Shown here in pieces: positions 24,164 through 36,468 of a DNA stretch of 64,000 bases. A program made the position numbers and the translations under genes. Positions within the stretch are counted from its first letter, which is position 1. Every line of letters starts with the position of its first letter. The notes under the pieces were generated by a model. It was not told where the DNA came from, did no database searches, and saw nothing but the letters and a program-made list of their open reading frames with translations. This DNA comes from Cystobasidium ongulense (lineage: Eukaryota > Basidiomycota > Cystobasidiomycetes > Cystobasidiales > Cystobasidiaceae), in contig BQUP01000002.1 of the NCBI GenBank assembly GCA_022835595.1, positions 1,288,534-1,352,533 of the forward strand, in the 5' to 3' direction.

Positions 24164-24966
24164 CTAAACTGCAGCTCTGCTCCCCATATTCTGTTGCACG
24201 TTCTGAAGTATTTCGGCCAATTGTTCATAGTCCATTCTAAGTTCGGCCTGGAGTCCAGAAAGTCGGTCTGATAGTTTAGCTCTGTAATGGCGCGCGAGGT
24301 TATATCATTAGTATGTAGTCCATGGACGATATGTTCATTCTTTATCGTTCGAGCAAGATTGGCTTACAAGGCGCTGTGAACGGGCAGTAGACAGAAGAGG
24401 CAGCCAGTCAGCTTATGTCGCACGATGAAGATAAGACGTGGATTGGACTTACACTCTGAGGTATTGCTCCCTTCGTTGGGTGTATGCTATAGCTTCTTCC
24501 AGCTCTAATTCGACATAAGCATCCTCCAGACCCAGTGAGACGATGTAGATATCGGGGTCGGCTCTGCAAGGAAGGAATAGCAAGCATAAACATTAGAGTG
24601 AGATATCAGGAGGAGATCATCATTTCAACTTCTCACATTTCAGTTTTCACGAAGAAACCTTCGGCAAGTTCAGTTTGTTGGGGCAAGACCGTTTGCCCTG
24701 ATTTCCGGTTTGAGCGTGTGTCAAGGAGGTACTTGTAGAAATCTTGGCTGAGGAAAGTCAAATGCTAGCAGCTTAGCATTTAACATGCGAAGATAGAGGA
24801 AACCGGGTAATGCAGCCTACCATTCCTTCAGTTGTGTCTGCAGAATACGCTGCTCTTGTAGGAAGCGGCCGTATACTTGTTCGGGCGACAGCGAGTCGAG
24901 CTTGCTTGAGTGCGATGGACGGTGGGAAGTCTCCTTCAGGAAGAGAGCTTCGTTGATTACAGCCAT
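24164..24966 (-). CDS. UXT / prefoldin-alpha-like protein
   Basis: Exons 24821-24966, 24637-24747, 24453-24563, 24368-24373 (6 nt) and 24164-24281 join in frame to 163 residues. Two heptad-rich helices (SPEQVYGRFLQEQRILQTQL and LSDRLSGLQAELRMDYEQL) flank a beta-hairpin core: TELAEGFFVKTEIADPDIYI and VSLGLEDAYVELELEEAIAY. This core matches UXT/ART-27 and prefoldin alpha subunits (VDLG.NFFV.TVVPDTSRIYVALG in human UXT). UXT belongs to the R2TP/prefoldin-like chaperone complex. Prefoldin subunit 5 is an alternative. The 6-nt exon is frame-neutral, so skipping it would remove two residues only; without it the intron would be 171 nt, long for this genome. Confidence 0.75.
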
Positions 24967-25504
24967 GATTGAGGTCGGTCAGTTGCTTCACCTTGTAAAA
25001 GATGGTGGCGACCGCGTTGATTGCACAAATGCGAGGAGAGAGCTTGTTCGCACGGTGACAGAGCTATCGAGACTGCGAGACCAGTATGCACCAGTCTGCT
25101 CCCGTCGGTGTAGTCAGTCAAGTGGCCTGCCGCTTGGTTGGTGCGGATGCGACCTCGCGCACCATCCAAGCTCTTCTTCTTTTGCCCTACAAGCTGTCGA
25201 CCGGCGTGCTCTGCTCTCTCTTCACCACCAGCACCGAACTCGCATCGACCACTGCGCCAGTCCAGCGTTTCCAACTTGTTCATGGGAAGTACACAGGTTC
25301 GTATCAGGCTGCCATCCCTTCGCATCGCACCTTAGTTGACTTCTGACTCGCCTGGTTCATGCAGCAGCTCTTTTCGGACAATCAAGTCATGCAAGCATAG
25401 AGCACAGCAACAGCAGATGCACCAGTCACAGCCATTCCATGAAGAGAAAGACATTCACACCACCTCTGCTTCACAGCTAATCCACTCCCAGCAAGCAAGA
25501 CAGC
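24967..25504. promoter_or_regulatory. Divergent promoter region, UXT-like/TFIIIC
   Basis: 538 bp between two divergent start codons. Overlapping open frames on both strands here (24902-25339 and others) show no family resemblance. A shared promoter is inferred from layout. Confidence 0.4.
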
Positions 25505-28500
25505 ATGGACGACCTTTTGCACTTTGTTCGCCATGAAGTGGCCATGGACGGGGATGATGGTGAGTGTCGAGGCCTCTCTAGAACAAAGCAGGCAGCACGC
25601 TGCGGTGCACACCAGCTATCCGCACCTTTCCACTCCACTCCTTACGCACCACCCACCGAGCTGCGTTATGCAAGCCGCCAGTCACGCGTCTCCTTGAATC
25701 CCGCGTAAACAAGCAGCTGGATCTCGTGCAGAAAAACAGCCCAGCGTGAGAGACGCTGTTCGAGGCGGCATCAAGACACTTTATTGCGACCTTACCACTT
25801 TACCTCTCTGCCACATATGCCTGTCAAAGAGCTCTTGCTGCTTCAGTCTGCTTCCCACTGACTCTTTGTGCAATCTCGCAGGCACTCCAATTGATCGACT
25901 GGATTCCTTCCTGCAGACCTTCTATGCAAGAAATGTGGACCAGACAGGCAGCTCAGCTGGTATAAAGTCGCAAAACATAGACGACTCGTTCAAAAATTTC
26001 GTGTGGAAGCAGCTCGCCTCCCTTCCTGAACTGAAAGTCGCTTTTCTGCGCAAGCTTGACAATAACACTTCGGCACCTACACCTGATCCAAGCGCAGATA
26101 CAGGTACTCCAGCACTGCCACCCGCTTCAGAAGACAATACGGCCCCCGTCGCTTCAGGCAGCAATACTCTCTTAGACGACGACGGCAATCCTATCGACCA
26201 AGGGGCTTTCAATCTTAAAAACAAAGCAAAGATCAAAGCAGCTCGTAAAGATGATCAAACGAGACATAGAGATGCTCGTCTTACCGGTGATCAATACGAG
26301 TTTGTCGAAATTGCGCAAGAGGAGATACAAACTTTCACCAGAGAAGCATTGCTGGAGAAATACGGTACTACTTTAAGAATAGCAGCGGATCCGGAGACGT
26401 GCTATATTGCTATCACCGGTTCACCGGAGAGGGTGAGCAGACCTCCGATGCCTATAGGTGCCACCATGCTGATGCAAGTGCTCTACTACCGTTCGCCTAC
26501 TACAGTTCGGCAAACTCACACCTTTAGCATATCAAGTCCTCCAAGCCATTGCAAGAGGCAGAGAAAATGGTAAAACAGTAGTAGATCTAGGGAAAGAGTT
26601 TGCTCATGACCAGAAATCTCTTTTTCACTTTGTCAAATCTCTTTGTGAACTAAACTTGATGTGAGTGCACTCTTTTTCTTTTCTATTTCATTAAAGACAG
26701 TATTTGGCACCATAGCTAAAATTTTCGATGTCGACGCTTTTCAATCGTACAATCGTACAATAGTATCAAGATGAAAGTTTTGGATGCTCGCTCACAAACT
26801 TCAAGATGCATACATCGCCATTACCTCGAAACATCGCGACACTGGGCGACATGGATGGCGAAAGATCCGAATGAAGGCGCTACTATGAAAGGGGAAGATG
26901 ATGAAGATGATATGGGAAAGAGCACACCTCTGACAATCATGACAGTTGCACACATCAACAGCAATGAACCTTTTGTCAGATCAAGAATCATCAACGCGTT
27001 AAAAAACGCACCTGAAAAGTTAATACCCCATGTAGATCTCGTCTTTGCTATCGGTTTCCATGCGAGACCTGGTAGAGAAGCTAGAAGAAGAATCAACCGT
27101 ATCGTAACTACTATGGAAAGGCAGGGCTTGGTAGAGAAAGTCGGAGTCGCTAGACAAGGCGCGAAAGGCTTATTGAGCTGTTTGAAATTATGTCAGACTC
27201 CTCATTTGGAAGGCGAAGGGTCCGAAGCGCAGCAAGTGATACGAAGCGAAGAAGATGAGATCGAACAGAGACCCAATATCCTAGCCACTCTTCCTGTAGA
27301 ACGGCAAGTTGTAGATCTGTTAGTATCAGCTCGACATCAAGGCCTTACTATCCGAGAGTTACAAGCTGGCTTAGGAGATGTTGGGATTAGAAGTTTGGAA
27401 ACTCTTTTGACAAGGATGGAAAAAACACTCGAACCTCCACACTTGTGTGATTATCGTATACAAAGCGTCTTCGAAACTCATGGTCGAGAGAAAAGATTAC
27501 GATACTTTACGACCGCAGGATATCACGAGAGGTGCAGACAAGATGGTCTATTTGAACTCGCGAATCAATCCGATTTCACACATCCTGAACTCGCAGGCGG
27601 CTTTTCAATCCTTGATAAATCAGATTTCTATGCAACACCACAAGAATTCGCTACGATTGCTAGCAATATGCAAACGAACGCCAGTGGTAAACTGAAAGCA
27701 AAATCAAAAGCTACTGGAAAAGGAAAATTGAAAACTCCAAAAGATCCAAATCAACCTCCTGTCAAGAAAGGTAGACCTAAGGGAAGCACTAAAGCCGCAA
27801 AAGTTTCTGCTACTACAAATGGGGATACAACAACAACCTTACCTGATAATACTCCACTGGTAGAGAAACCTAAGAAAGTAAAGCAGAAGAAGCCAAAGAT
27901 TGAAGGAGAGGACCAAGCGCCGAAGAAGAAGGGAAGGCCAAAGAAAGTACAACTAGAAGGCGAACAATCTCAATCACAACCTCCAGCTGGATCTAGCACG
28001 CCTCATGCAGATGGCGAGGTTCCACCGATGATGGAAGGATCCTCCGAGACGCCAGCGGCAGAGCCTCCCAAGAAAAAGTATAAACCGAGGAAAAGTAAAG
28101 CCGACGCGGAGACAATCCCTGATGTTACTGTGGAGGGATCTTCTGCAGCTCTTGAGCGCACCGGGATAGAAGCAGGCGAAGTTGCGTCGCTGGCGGAAGG
28201 ATCGTCCGAGACGCTGGTAGCACAACCTCCCAAGAAGAAATACAAACCGAGGAAAAGCAAAGCCGTCGTGGATACAGTCCCTCCTGTGCCAGTGGAAGGA
28301 TCTGCTACACTTGTTGAGCTCGTCGCAGCAGAAGAAGGCGATCAAGTCATGGCAGATCAGAGTACTCTTGATCCTGATCTCATCAGTGGCGGTCCGCACG
28401 TTGACGCAGCACAGGTTGGCGCAGAGGTTGGTGGCATTGCGACTACAGCACCTTCACCAGCACAGTCAAAGAAGAGACCCAGGGCGTCGAAAGTGCACGA

Positions 28501-31500
28501 AGGCACGCCTAGCGAGAATGGTACCGACAAATCATCGAACAAGTACAAGGCAGAGCTCGATGAAAATGGAAAACCTATCAAAGGTAGACCTCGCAAATAT
28601 CCACCTGGTACAACATCCCAACAACGAAGGGTAATACTGGAGCAACGGAGAGCAGCTGGTCTTGAGCCTCCGTCTAAGAAACAGAAACGAAAATCCAATG
28701 GGGCAGACGGGGAGATTAGATCGGTGCCTCCTTCGAATGTCGAACCGGCGCCAGAAGCAGAAAGGCAAGACTCGCAGCAGCCTCAACAAGATCTGACGGA
28801 AGCTAGTCTTAACATTGCCCAGGATAGTGAAATTGCTATGGAGAATGCTCAAGGCGGAGGTGTCCTCACCTTGTCTGCTGTCGAACCGTCCACCTCAGGT
28901 CGTAATCCCTCCTTCGAATCTCTACCCCCTCTTCCGCCCGCTTTCATGCAGGCAGAGCCACCATCAGAAATCATGGGAACTCCCAATGATACACCCTCTG
29001 CACTCGAAGTCTCGGATGCAGTACCATTTGCGCCTGAAACCTTGGCAACAACAATTCTTGAGCCGAATTCAGCACCAACATACTCCAAAACCAACTCAGA
29101 GGCGGCTGAACCTCCAGTTGCCTCAATATTAGCACCGACACCAAAGAAGCGCGGACGCCCAAGAAAGAACCCACTCCCAGAAGCTGTCACTGTTCTCGAG
29201 CCTGTTGTGTCTGCAGAGAAACAACACCAGGATGAGGCAGTTAGCACACCCGCCATACAAGAGACTATCGCTGTAGCTGTCAGCGTCGACGATGGGCAGC
29301 GTCGTTCAAAGCGCCAGAAAACTGGGGAAGCTGTTTCATCGACGCCTGTAGCCAGACTCAGACGAGGTCGTTCGAGTAAGGGCGGGCCGGCTGATGCCCT
29401 TGTAAAGGTAGAAGAAAGTGCGCTGCCTACCATGGACGTTGAGATGCAAGCTACACCTCTGAACGATGAGCAACAGATGGGGATGATAGCTGCAGAAACT
29501 CCAGAGGAAGAAACTGCAAACACGGCAATCCTCGCTGCTGAGCCTATGTCGGTCGACGAGGCGAATGTACCTGATATGGTTACAGAGCCGAACCCGCCAG
29601 CGAGAGACACCTCTGTAACCATGGCAAACCCGTCGATGCTATCCGAACAGCAGCACGAAGCTCCGATGCTACGCGAAAAGCCAGTTTCGGAGCAGAAAAC
29701 CCGCCAGCCCCGCAAGTCGGTCAAGCAAGCGAAAGAGGCTATACCTGACACTGTCGCTGAGGCAGCATCAGAGACACATTATATGACCACGCAGCAGCCA
29801 GAAGCTATCCTCGACCTCCCCGTCCCAAGCATGGAGACCGAAGCAGCACCTCAAGACAACGCGCAGGCACCCGGAACGGATACTTCTTATACTGATCTAG
29901 AAAACCACCAGTCGCAAGTCATAATAGTACCTGATATGCAAGAAGACTCTTCAGGAACAGTTGAAGTAACTGTGCAATCAGAACACGCGTCAGAAACTGT
30001 AGATGTACCTATGCAGCTACCAGCAATGCCGGAACCTCTGCCAGGCTCCGGCAGTATGCACACTGAAGATGGTCCTGTCGACATCGCGCCCAATGTGATA
30101 GGCAAGCCTGCGCAGAGCGATATCAAGCAGGACAAAGGTATGCATCCTCACCAGTGCTACAATGCTAGAGGGCAGGCACTGACCGTTGAAAGAATGTGTT
30201 TTGACAGGCCCGGAAAGAAGAAACCACTCAATGAAATTGCACGAGAACGAATACATCGCAACATTGAACGATGCGGGCGGCATCGCCGAAGAAGGTATCC
30301 CCCTCAACAAGCTTTGGCAAGAGTATTTGCAGCGCAAAGACCCCAGTAAAGGACTGCCGCGACCTTTAGACCGGCGAACAATGAAGGGCGTCTCGAGCAG
30401 TCTTGAGAAACGTGGTCTCGTGAAGCGGTCCATATTACAATTCCAGAATTCTGATGGCAAAATGGTTCAGCGACACATTATGTACCTCTCCAGCATCACG
30501 CTGCAAAGCCCGCAAATGCGAGAATTTGCTATCAGCATGCAGGAAAAGATGGATGGCATGATCGCTGGGCCAAAGAACTGGCTGTTAGGCAGAAAGACAA
30601 TAGATAAAACGTCAGAAATGGCTATTGCCCCTAGGCGAGGTCGACGACCGATGGGTGAGATACCTACGGAACCCCGACCATTCTTCCTGAAAAACTGGAG
30701 GATTGTCGCCCAATACTTTGGCTGGCAGTACGGCTTTCTCGCGCGAGCAAGAACGCTTCACGAATTCCTCGTTAGCAGCATCACCGACGAGAACGACTCC
30801 TCCTTCATCATTTCCTCGGCGCCTGCTATTCGCATCTTCTCCGCACCCTTCGTCCTTCTCGACACGCCCTTGTCGGTATTTATACGTATAGCTGCCGTGT
30901 CCGAGTACAGCGAAGACCTTGAAAACTTCCTGAAACAGAATGACTCGCAGAACATAGCTATAAACCAGCTGCGCACAGAGCTTTCAGGCCTGTTTGGCAC
31001 AAAGAAAGCTAGAGGCTACAGCCGATTCTCCCAATTATTTGAGACTCTGATGATGCTGAAGCTGCTAGTGCCGCTTGAACAAGTAGACTACGAGAGTCCT
31101 ATCGTCGCGTATTCTGGTGCAGAGCGAGAACCCCGATACTTTGCGGCTAAGGAGGATCGAGCAGGAGCGACATACTGGATGCTGCCGAGCCACGCGCCGC
31201 TTTATGATATGCAGGAAAAGAAAGCGAGCGAGCAGAGGCTACTCGGACAATTACCGATTTTCACACTTGAACAAGCTTCACACTATTGGGATACCGTTCA
31301 AGCGCTCACCTTCGGAGTCGCCAACCCCGCCGACCTTCCTGCAGCGACTGTGAAGTATCCCCCAACGATGAATGCACCTCAATCATTCATCTACTCAGCT
31401 CGCAGCTCTTGGCATTGGCGGTCGCAGTACCTGCTTCTTTCGCAGCAGAAGACATACCTCCGACGCATCCTGGATGAAGCATCTAGCAAGGACATCCTGC

Positions 31501-33492
31501 TGTCAGACCGCGACAAACTACAACAGCTAGCTTACAACGTCTGCGCCCCTGTCGAGGCTGTTGAAGCGTACTACGCCAAACCACAGCAAGGTGCACGTCC
31601 TGAATGGGCAAAGAAGAGGAAGCGCCGTGCAAGCAGGAAACAAATATTGGATGATTCTGGTACATCAGCCTCCGAAGCCGAAGGTCCAAAGGCACCCTTG
31701 GCCAGAAGTCAGCGCACGGATCAAGCCAAAGCTGAACGCACGAGGAAAGAGAAAGCAGCCAAAGACGCAGCCAAGTTTAAGCAGCAACAACAGATCATAT
31801 ACATGAAGGCACAAGGCGCTTCGAAGCACAAGCAGGAGTTGTGGGATGGTATAATCAACGGCTTCCGTTTGCAACATGGCGAAGATGCTCTGAAAACCGT
31901 TCAGCTCGACTTTCTACACAACTGGTTCATGTCGCCCGAGGGCCCGACGGGTAACACAATCAAGGATCATCTTGAACAAGCTGTTGAGGGTGTACGGTCT
32001 GCACCTATTGTGATTCCGTCCAGGTCCAAGTTGACTGGCAAGAAGGGCACCATTGCTCATCGAGGTCAGGGCACGAAGGGGCACATGCAATCTCGCCACA
32101 CGGATGCACAGGACAGCGTTGGCACAATGATAGGAAAAGGTTTCGTGCTTTCCGACTTGCCAGAATTACCAGAAGGTGAGGAATGCATTCACAGCGCTTG
32201 ATACCTCGGTCTTGACAGGTTTCTCCTTGCAGTGATCCCTTTGGACGGGAAGAAGACTGCAAAAGCGGGTTGGTCGCCCGAGGAAGACGAGCAGTTAATA
32301 GATTTCTATATCATCTTGCAATGCCGCGCAAATATCCAAGCTACTGCATTCAGTATGGAAAAGGCGACAGGGTTCTACGGGGACGTCAAACCAGCGGTTC
32401 TTGTACAACGCTTGCGCGGAATTGCGTCTAAACCGGGCGAAGTTGCCTATCTCGACGCTCTACAGGCGGCATGGTCCGAACTCTGGCACAAGAAGCAAAT
32501 CACGGATCCTTTGCTACACGACGCAATGCGGAATGTCACTCCACAAGGCCTGCTTCTTCTGCGACGGGTTCTCAACGGTCTTCTGAACAAACAGTCACTG
32601 TAAGTGCACCCTCTTTCTCCTTGTCTACTTTGTACTTTATCTGACCGATCTTCACAGCCGCTTCCAAGCAATCATGCCAGCAGATGCGGCCGCAGCTTCG
32701 CAGACCCGCTTGCCCGTGGACCCCGATGATCTGAAAAAGTCCTACATTATGGAACCGAGGAATACCCTTGAAAATCCAGAGAATTCTCAGACTTATTCAT
32801 ATCTTTGGTCTATGACCACCACGGCACAAAAGTCTGCAAAACTCAATTATCAGCCCTTCTGCACTTCGTATGACAATAGCTTATCAGGAGAGCCGCTGTC
32901 GAACGAAGGTCGCTTGGAGGTATTCAAGACTAGGTTAGTGACTGTTGCGTGTGTTGCGATAAGCTTTCACTGACGATCTGTTTCTTTCATAGATATGAAA
33001 GGCTAAATAAGATAACGTCACATTGCCTCAAGGACGCAAACGCTTTCGAGAAGCGATTGCTTGACGAAGGGGAAGTAGAATGGACACCGATTTGCGAGGA
33101 TGGTGATATGTTAGCGGTTACTCATCTTTTCTCTGATGACTTGGTAAGTCCTGCCAACTGTGTCTGTGATTACTACTATTCGGCATACTAAGACTATCCA
33201 TCTGCAGCTGAACTTCACAGTCGATACTTCCGTTACGCGACCTGGAAGACCATATACTGATTATAGGACACGAAAGATAGGTACGAGCTTGAACGACCAG
33301 GAGATATGCGCAAATGAAGCATTAACTGACATGTACCGCATAGACGACGATGGCCTCGAGAACAGTTTGACTATTCAACCCAACGAGCGCTTTGCCCAGC
33401 GGCACATGCCCTTATTTGATGTGCCTCCTGAGAGCAACAATGCGAAACCTGCCAAAAACCAGGGTTCTGCCAACAACGTGCGAGAAGAGTAG
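25505..33492 (+). CDS. TFC3: TFIIIC largest subunit, B-block binding (Tfc3-like)
   Basis: Ten exons: 25505-25559, 25882-26432, 26506-26660, 26764-30137, 30208-32175, 32233-32599, 32658-32933, 32993-33143, 33208-33280, 33344-33492. They give 2372 residues with every phase consistent. The start MDDLLHFVRHEVAMDGDDG-TPIDRLDSFL and the winged-helix segment FGKLTPLAYQVLQAIARG..LFHFVKSLCELNLI then RCIHRHYLE identify the B-block-binding subunit of TFIIIC, which recruits TFIIIB to tRNA genes. A long central region (about residues 560-1375) is low-complexity with at least four AT-hook-like cores (KKGRPKG, KKKGRPKK, KGRPRKYPPG, KKRGRPRK) and an imperfect internal repeat. The C-terminal part has GWSPEEDEQLIDFY, a Myb-like helix. 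It is longer than yeast Tfc3 (about 1160 residues). Confidence 0.93.
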
Positions 33493-33773
33493 TAGGGTCA
33501 GTGATATAAGTGATAGTGATAAGTGGTAGTGAATCAAAAAGGCCAGACAGCAGTATGTTCGGTGGACTGGATGTTGTTGTTGATTACGCGAGATCTTAGC
33601 TTAGCCTGCAAATTTGGCTTCGCTTGTTGGCTAGAGCATGCAATACTGCAATACTACAATACTAGTGCGGATTACGATGACTTCCTTGTGGTATGAGACG
33701 ATAGGGTGAGGGTACTACTCCTGAATATCGACGACTATTTGCTTGAGACTTTTTGCTGTTTACATATTACGTA

Positions 33774-34951
33774 TTACAACTCGATATTTATCAGAAGGTT
33801 GTCGATAAGTCTCGTCTTGCCGATTCTCACTGCCCCAGACAAAACAGCGGGTTGACCTTTTTTCACCTCGTCGATTTCTCGTAGGGTTACCGGATCGTTC
33901 AGCTTGATATAGTCCAGCTGTATATGCACATTATCCGCTGGTGCTTTTGTTGTATACTCGGCCATGGAAGCAGTGGCAGCTGCCAAACCATCTACCTGCG
34001 ACACACCCGACTGATGTTCTAGTTCACTTTCTATCTTCGCTTTGGCAGCTGCCAGTGCTTTGTACAATAGAGGCGCATACTGACGTTCCGCCTTAGAGAG
34101 ATACGCATTTCTGCTGCTCAAGGCAAGATTATCATGATCTCGGACAGTAGGAACGATCTTGAGGTGGAGAGGTGATGGAGGATGTGGAAAATGCAGGTCT
34201 GATAGCATTCGACGCAAGATTAGACATTGCTGAATGTCCTTTTGGCCGAAGAATGCATAGTCTGGTTGTACGATGTTGAACAATTTGGTTACGACTGTAG
34301 CTACACCGCGGAAGAAGGTCGGTCTACTTGCACCTTCCATCTTAAAATGAGACATGTCAGTATGAGAAGTTTTCCAGGTGCTTTAACCTACCTCTTGTGA
34401 AAACCCGACGACATCGACAAAGGTACCCCGTTGCTTTGACACATCTTGCTCTATACCGTCGGGATACAGGTCGGCGACAGAGGGTAAAAACAAGCCAGAT
34501 ACTTTCTTCCCATCAATGTTGAGTGATTGCAGCTTTTCGAGGTCAGCTTCGAGGGTCCGGGGATATGTCGACAAGTCTTCGGTCGGAGCAAACTGGGCCG
34601 GATTGACAAAGATGGAGCATATAGTGTGGTCGCATTTTTTCAGGGATTGCCGGACTGAAGCAGTGTGTCAACAATGCAGTAGTCAGAAGCGCCTAGGGAA
34701 TGTCGCCCACCCAGCTCGAGATGTCCTTCATGCAGCGCTCCCATGGTGGGCACGAAGCCGACGGCTGCTTTTTGCTCGAATGCATCTCTTCGCCAGGACC
34801 GGACTTCTGGGACCGAGCGGAGTATGGGAAATGCAGCAGAAGGCATGCCGGCGTCTGAGTGTGCGCTCATCCAGCGCCGTGCTCTTGCTGTATGCAATTG
34901 CGAACACTTGCAGAGCCGATCACGTCCACCAAGTCGGCGCGCCAGCAGCAT
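33774..34951 (-). CDS. PAN6: Pantothenate synthetase (pantoate-beta-alanine ligase)
   Basis: Three exons, 34711-34951, 34392-34654 and 33774-34340, giving 356 residues. All family signatures are visible: VPTMGALHEGH (HIGH-type ATP site), CSIFVNPAQFAPTEDLSTYPR, FFRGVATVVTKLFNIVQPD, FFGQKDIQQ and SSRNAYLS (KMSKS-equivalent region). The enzyme joins pantoate and beta-alanine using ATP in pantothenate/CoA synthesis. The first 70 residues (MLLARRLGGRDRLCKCSQLH..) precede the catalytic domain and contain alternative Met starts at MSAHSDAGM; the Arg-rich first part could be a targeting sequence. The gene is convergent with TFC3 (281 bp) and divergent from the HD-domain gene (194 bp). Confidence 0.95.
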
Positions 34952-35145
34952 GGACGAGGGTGAGCAGGTGTACGATATTCTTGCTGCAGAAGGGCAAGAC
35001 GTTCAGCTGCTGTTCGCTGAATCCGGAGTATCTGGGCGCACCTCGCCTGCTTGTGTGCGGCCGTCTGTCTGTTGAACAAGTGCTGTCGAGAAGCTGAAGT
35101 GGTGGTGGTGTGCAAACGACAGGAAGAAGACAGCTATCCTGTACC
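34952..35145. promoter_or_regulatory. Short divergent promoter, PAN6/HD hydrolase
   Basis: Only 194 bp separate two divergent start codons, so the two genes almost certainly share a promoter region. No specific element was identified. Confidence 0.5.
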
Positions 35146-36129
35146 ATGGCAAGCGAGAGAGAAGAACAGCGAGAGCTGATCCATGCAGCAGAAGCAATGT
35201 CGAAAGCACACATGGACGGCTACGACGACCCCAGCCACGACTGGTGAGCCTGGCCAGCCATTCTGACGGCTTAACGCGCCTTCAAAACAAGAAACTCCAG
35301 GATGCATGGCTGATGGGTGGATCCACACAGGCTGCACGTTCAGCGTGTGCGCTCTGTCGCACTCAGCCTAGCTCGCAGTCTTGAACAAGCAGGCAAACAG
35401 GTGGACCTGCTCGTCGTAGAGCTGGCAGCCCTCTTCCATGACCTGTATGATATGCTACGCGCCTTGTTTCCCAGCATATTGACCCGCCACTACAAGCTGA
35501 CGCTCGCGAAACCACCCCATCTTCATAGACACGATTCCAAGTATGCAAAGCTCACACAACGCGTGTGGGACGATCTCAATGCCCGCTTCTTTGCTGAACA
35601 AATACAAGCCAGCCGGATTTCAGAAGATGCAGCAATGCTGGTTTCCAAGATCTGCGAGAATGTCTCGTACAGCAAAGAAGTCAAGAGAATAAAAGCGGTC
35701 AGTTCCCCATTTCATTTCAATTGTCCCTTTCTCATATATGAATCATTTGCCATTTCCAGGGCACGCAAACGTCGTGGCATAACGAGTGCCTCGAGTTGCA
35801 TTGCGTACAAGACGCCGATAAATTGGATGCTATGGGCGGTAGGTGACTTTCTGATGCCGTTGACTTCAGAGGCTCGTACATAACTAACGACAATCGTACC
35901 AGGCATCGGCATCCTTCGATGTGCCGCCTTTTCAGCAGCCAAGAAGAGACCCCTGCTCGAACAAGGCAATCCTGACGATAGTATTTCGCATTTTCACGAT
36001 AAATTGCTCAAGCTCAAAGATATGATGCGCACAAAACAAGGCCAACAAGCTGCTGAAGCTCGACATCAGACTATGCTTGTATTTCTCGATGGGATACAGA
36101 GTGAATCTAGCCAGTTCAAGCTGCACTAG
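35146..36129 (+). CDS. HD-domain phosphohydrolase
   Basis: Five exons, 35146-35243, 35331-35444, 35529-35697, 35760-35838 and 35903-36129, giving 228 residues. The HD metal ligands are in place: DWLHVQRVRSVALSLAR (first His), LAALFHDLHDSKYA (HD), and QDADKLDAMGGIGILRC (distal Asp). This is the YedJ/YpgQ-type HD subgroup found in bacteria and fungi, whose members hydrolyse nucleotides or related phosphates; the substrate is unknown. The intron at 35445-35528 could also be read through as open frame, but its removal restores HDLHDSKY, which fits the family. The C terminus (KLLKLKDMMRTKQGQQAAE) is a helix typical of the family. Confidence 0.88.
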
Positions 36130-36468
36130 CTGCAGCGATTGGACTTGCAGATATTCTATCGGATTCTGTATATTGAGTTTGGCATCCATGCCATCTTAAA
36201 TTGATGATACAGGCACGACAGAAGAAGACAAGACAATCAATACAACTCTAAGCTTGTGACTGAGATCAAAATCTATTTGAATGCGGGTATCAATTGAGTC
36301 TAGTAGTGAACGACAAAGTTACAGGATGCACGGGACGGCTGAAGCTACATGGGAGACTCTGAGCAAGCGTAAGAAGTGGGCTCCCTTCAATTCTGTAGAG
36401 CGTGTATAATCTACAAAGCGAGAGAGCGTGTAACATTAGCTGTTGGTCCAAGTTAATTCTTGGCCTTA
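36130..36468. other. Convergent intergenic region, HD hydrolase/KAP104
   Basis: 339 bp between convergent stop codons. I looked here for a missing last exon of the transportin gene and found none that continues the family pattern. Confidence 0.45.

Noticed and set aside
28849-29751. 300-codon minus-strand frame
   Set aside because: Antisense shadow of the low-complexity centre of TFC3.
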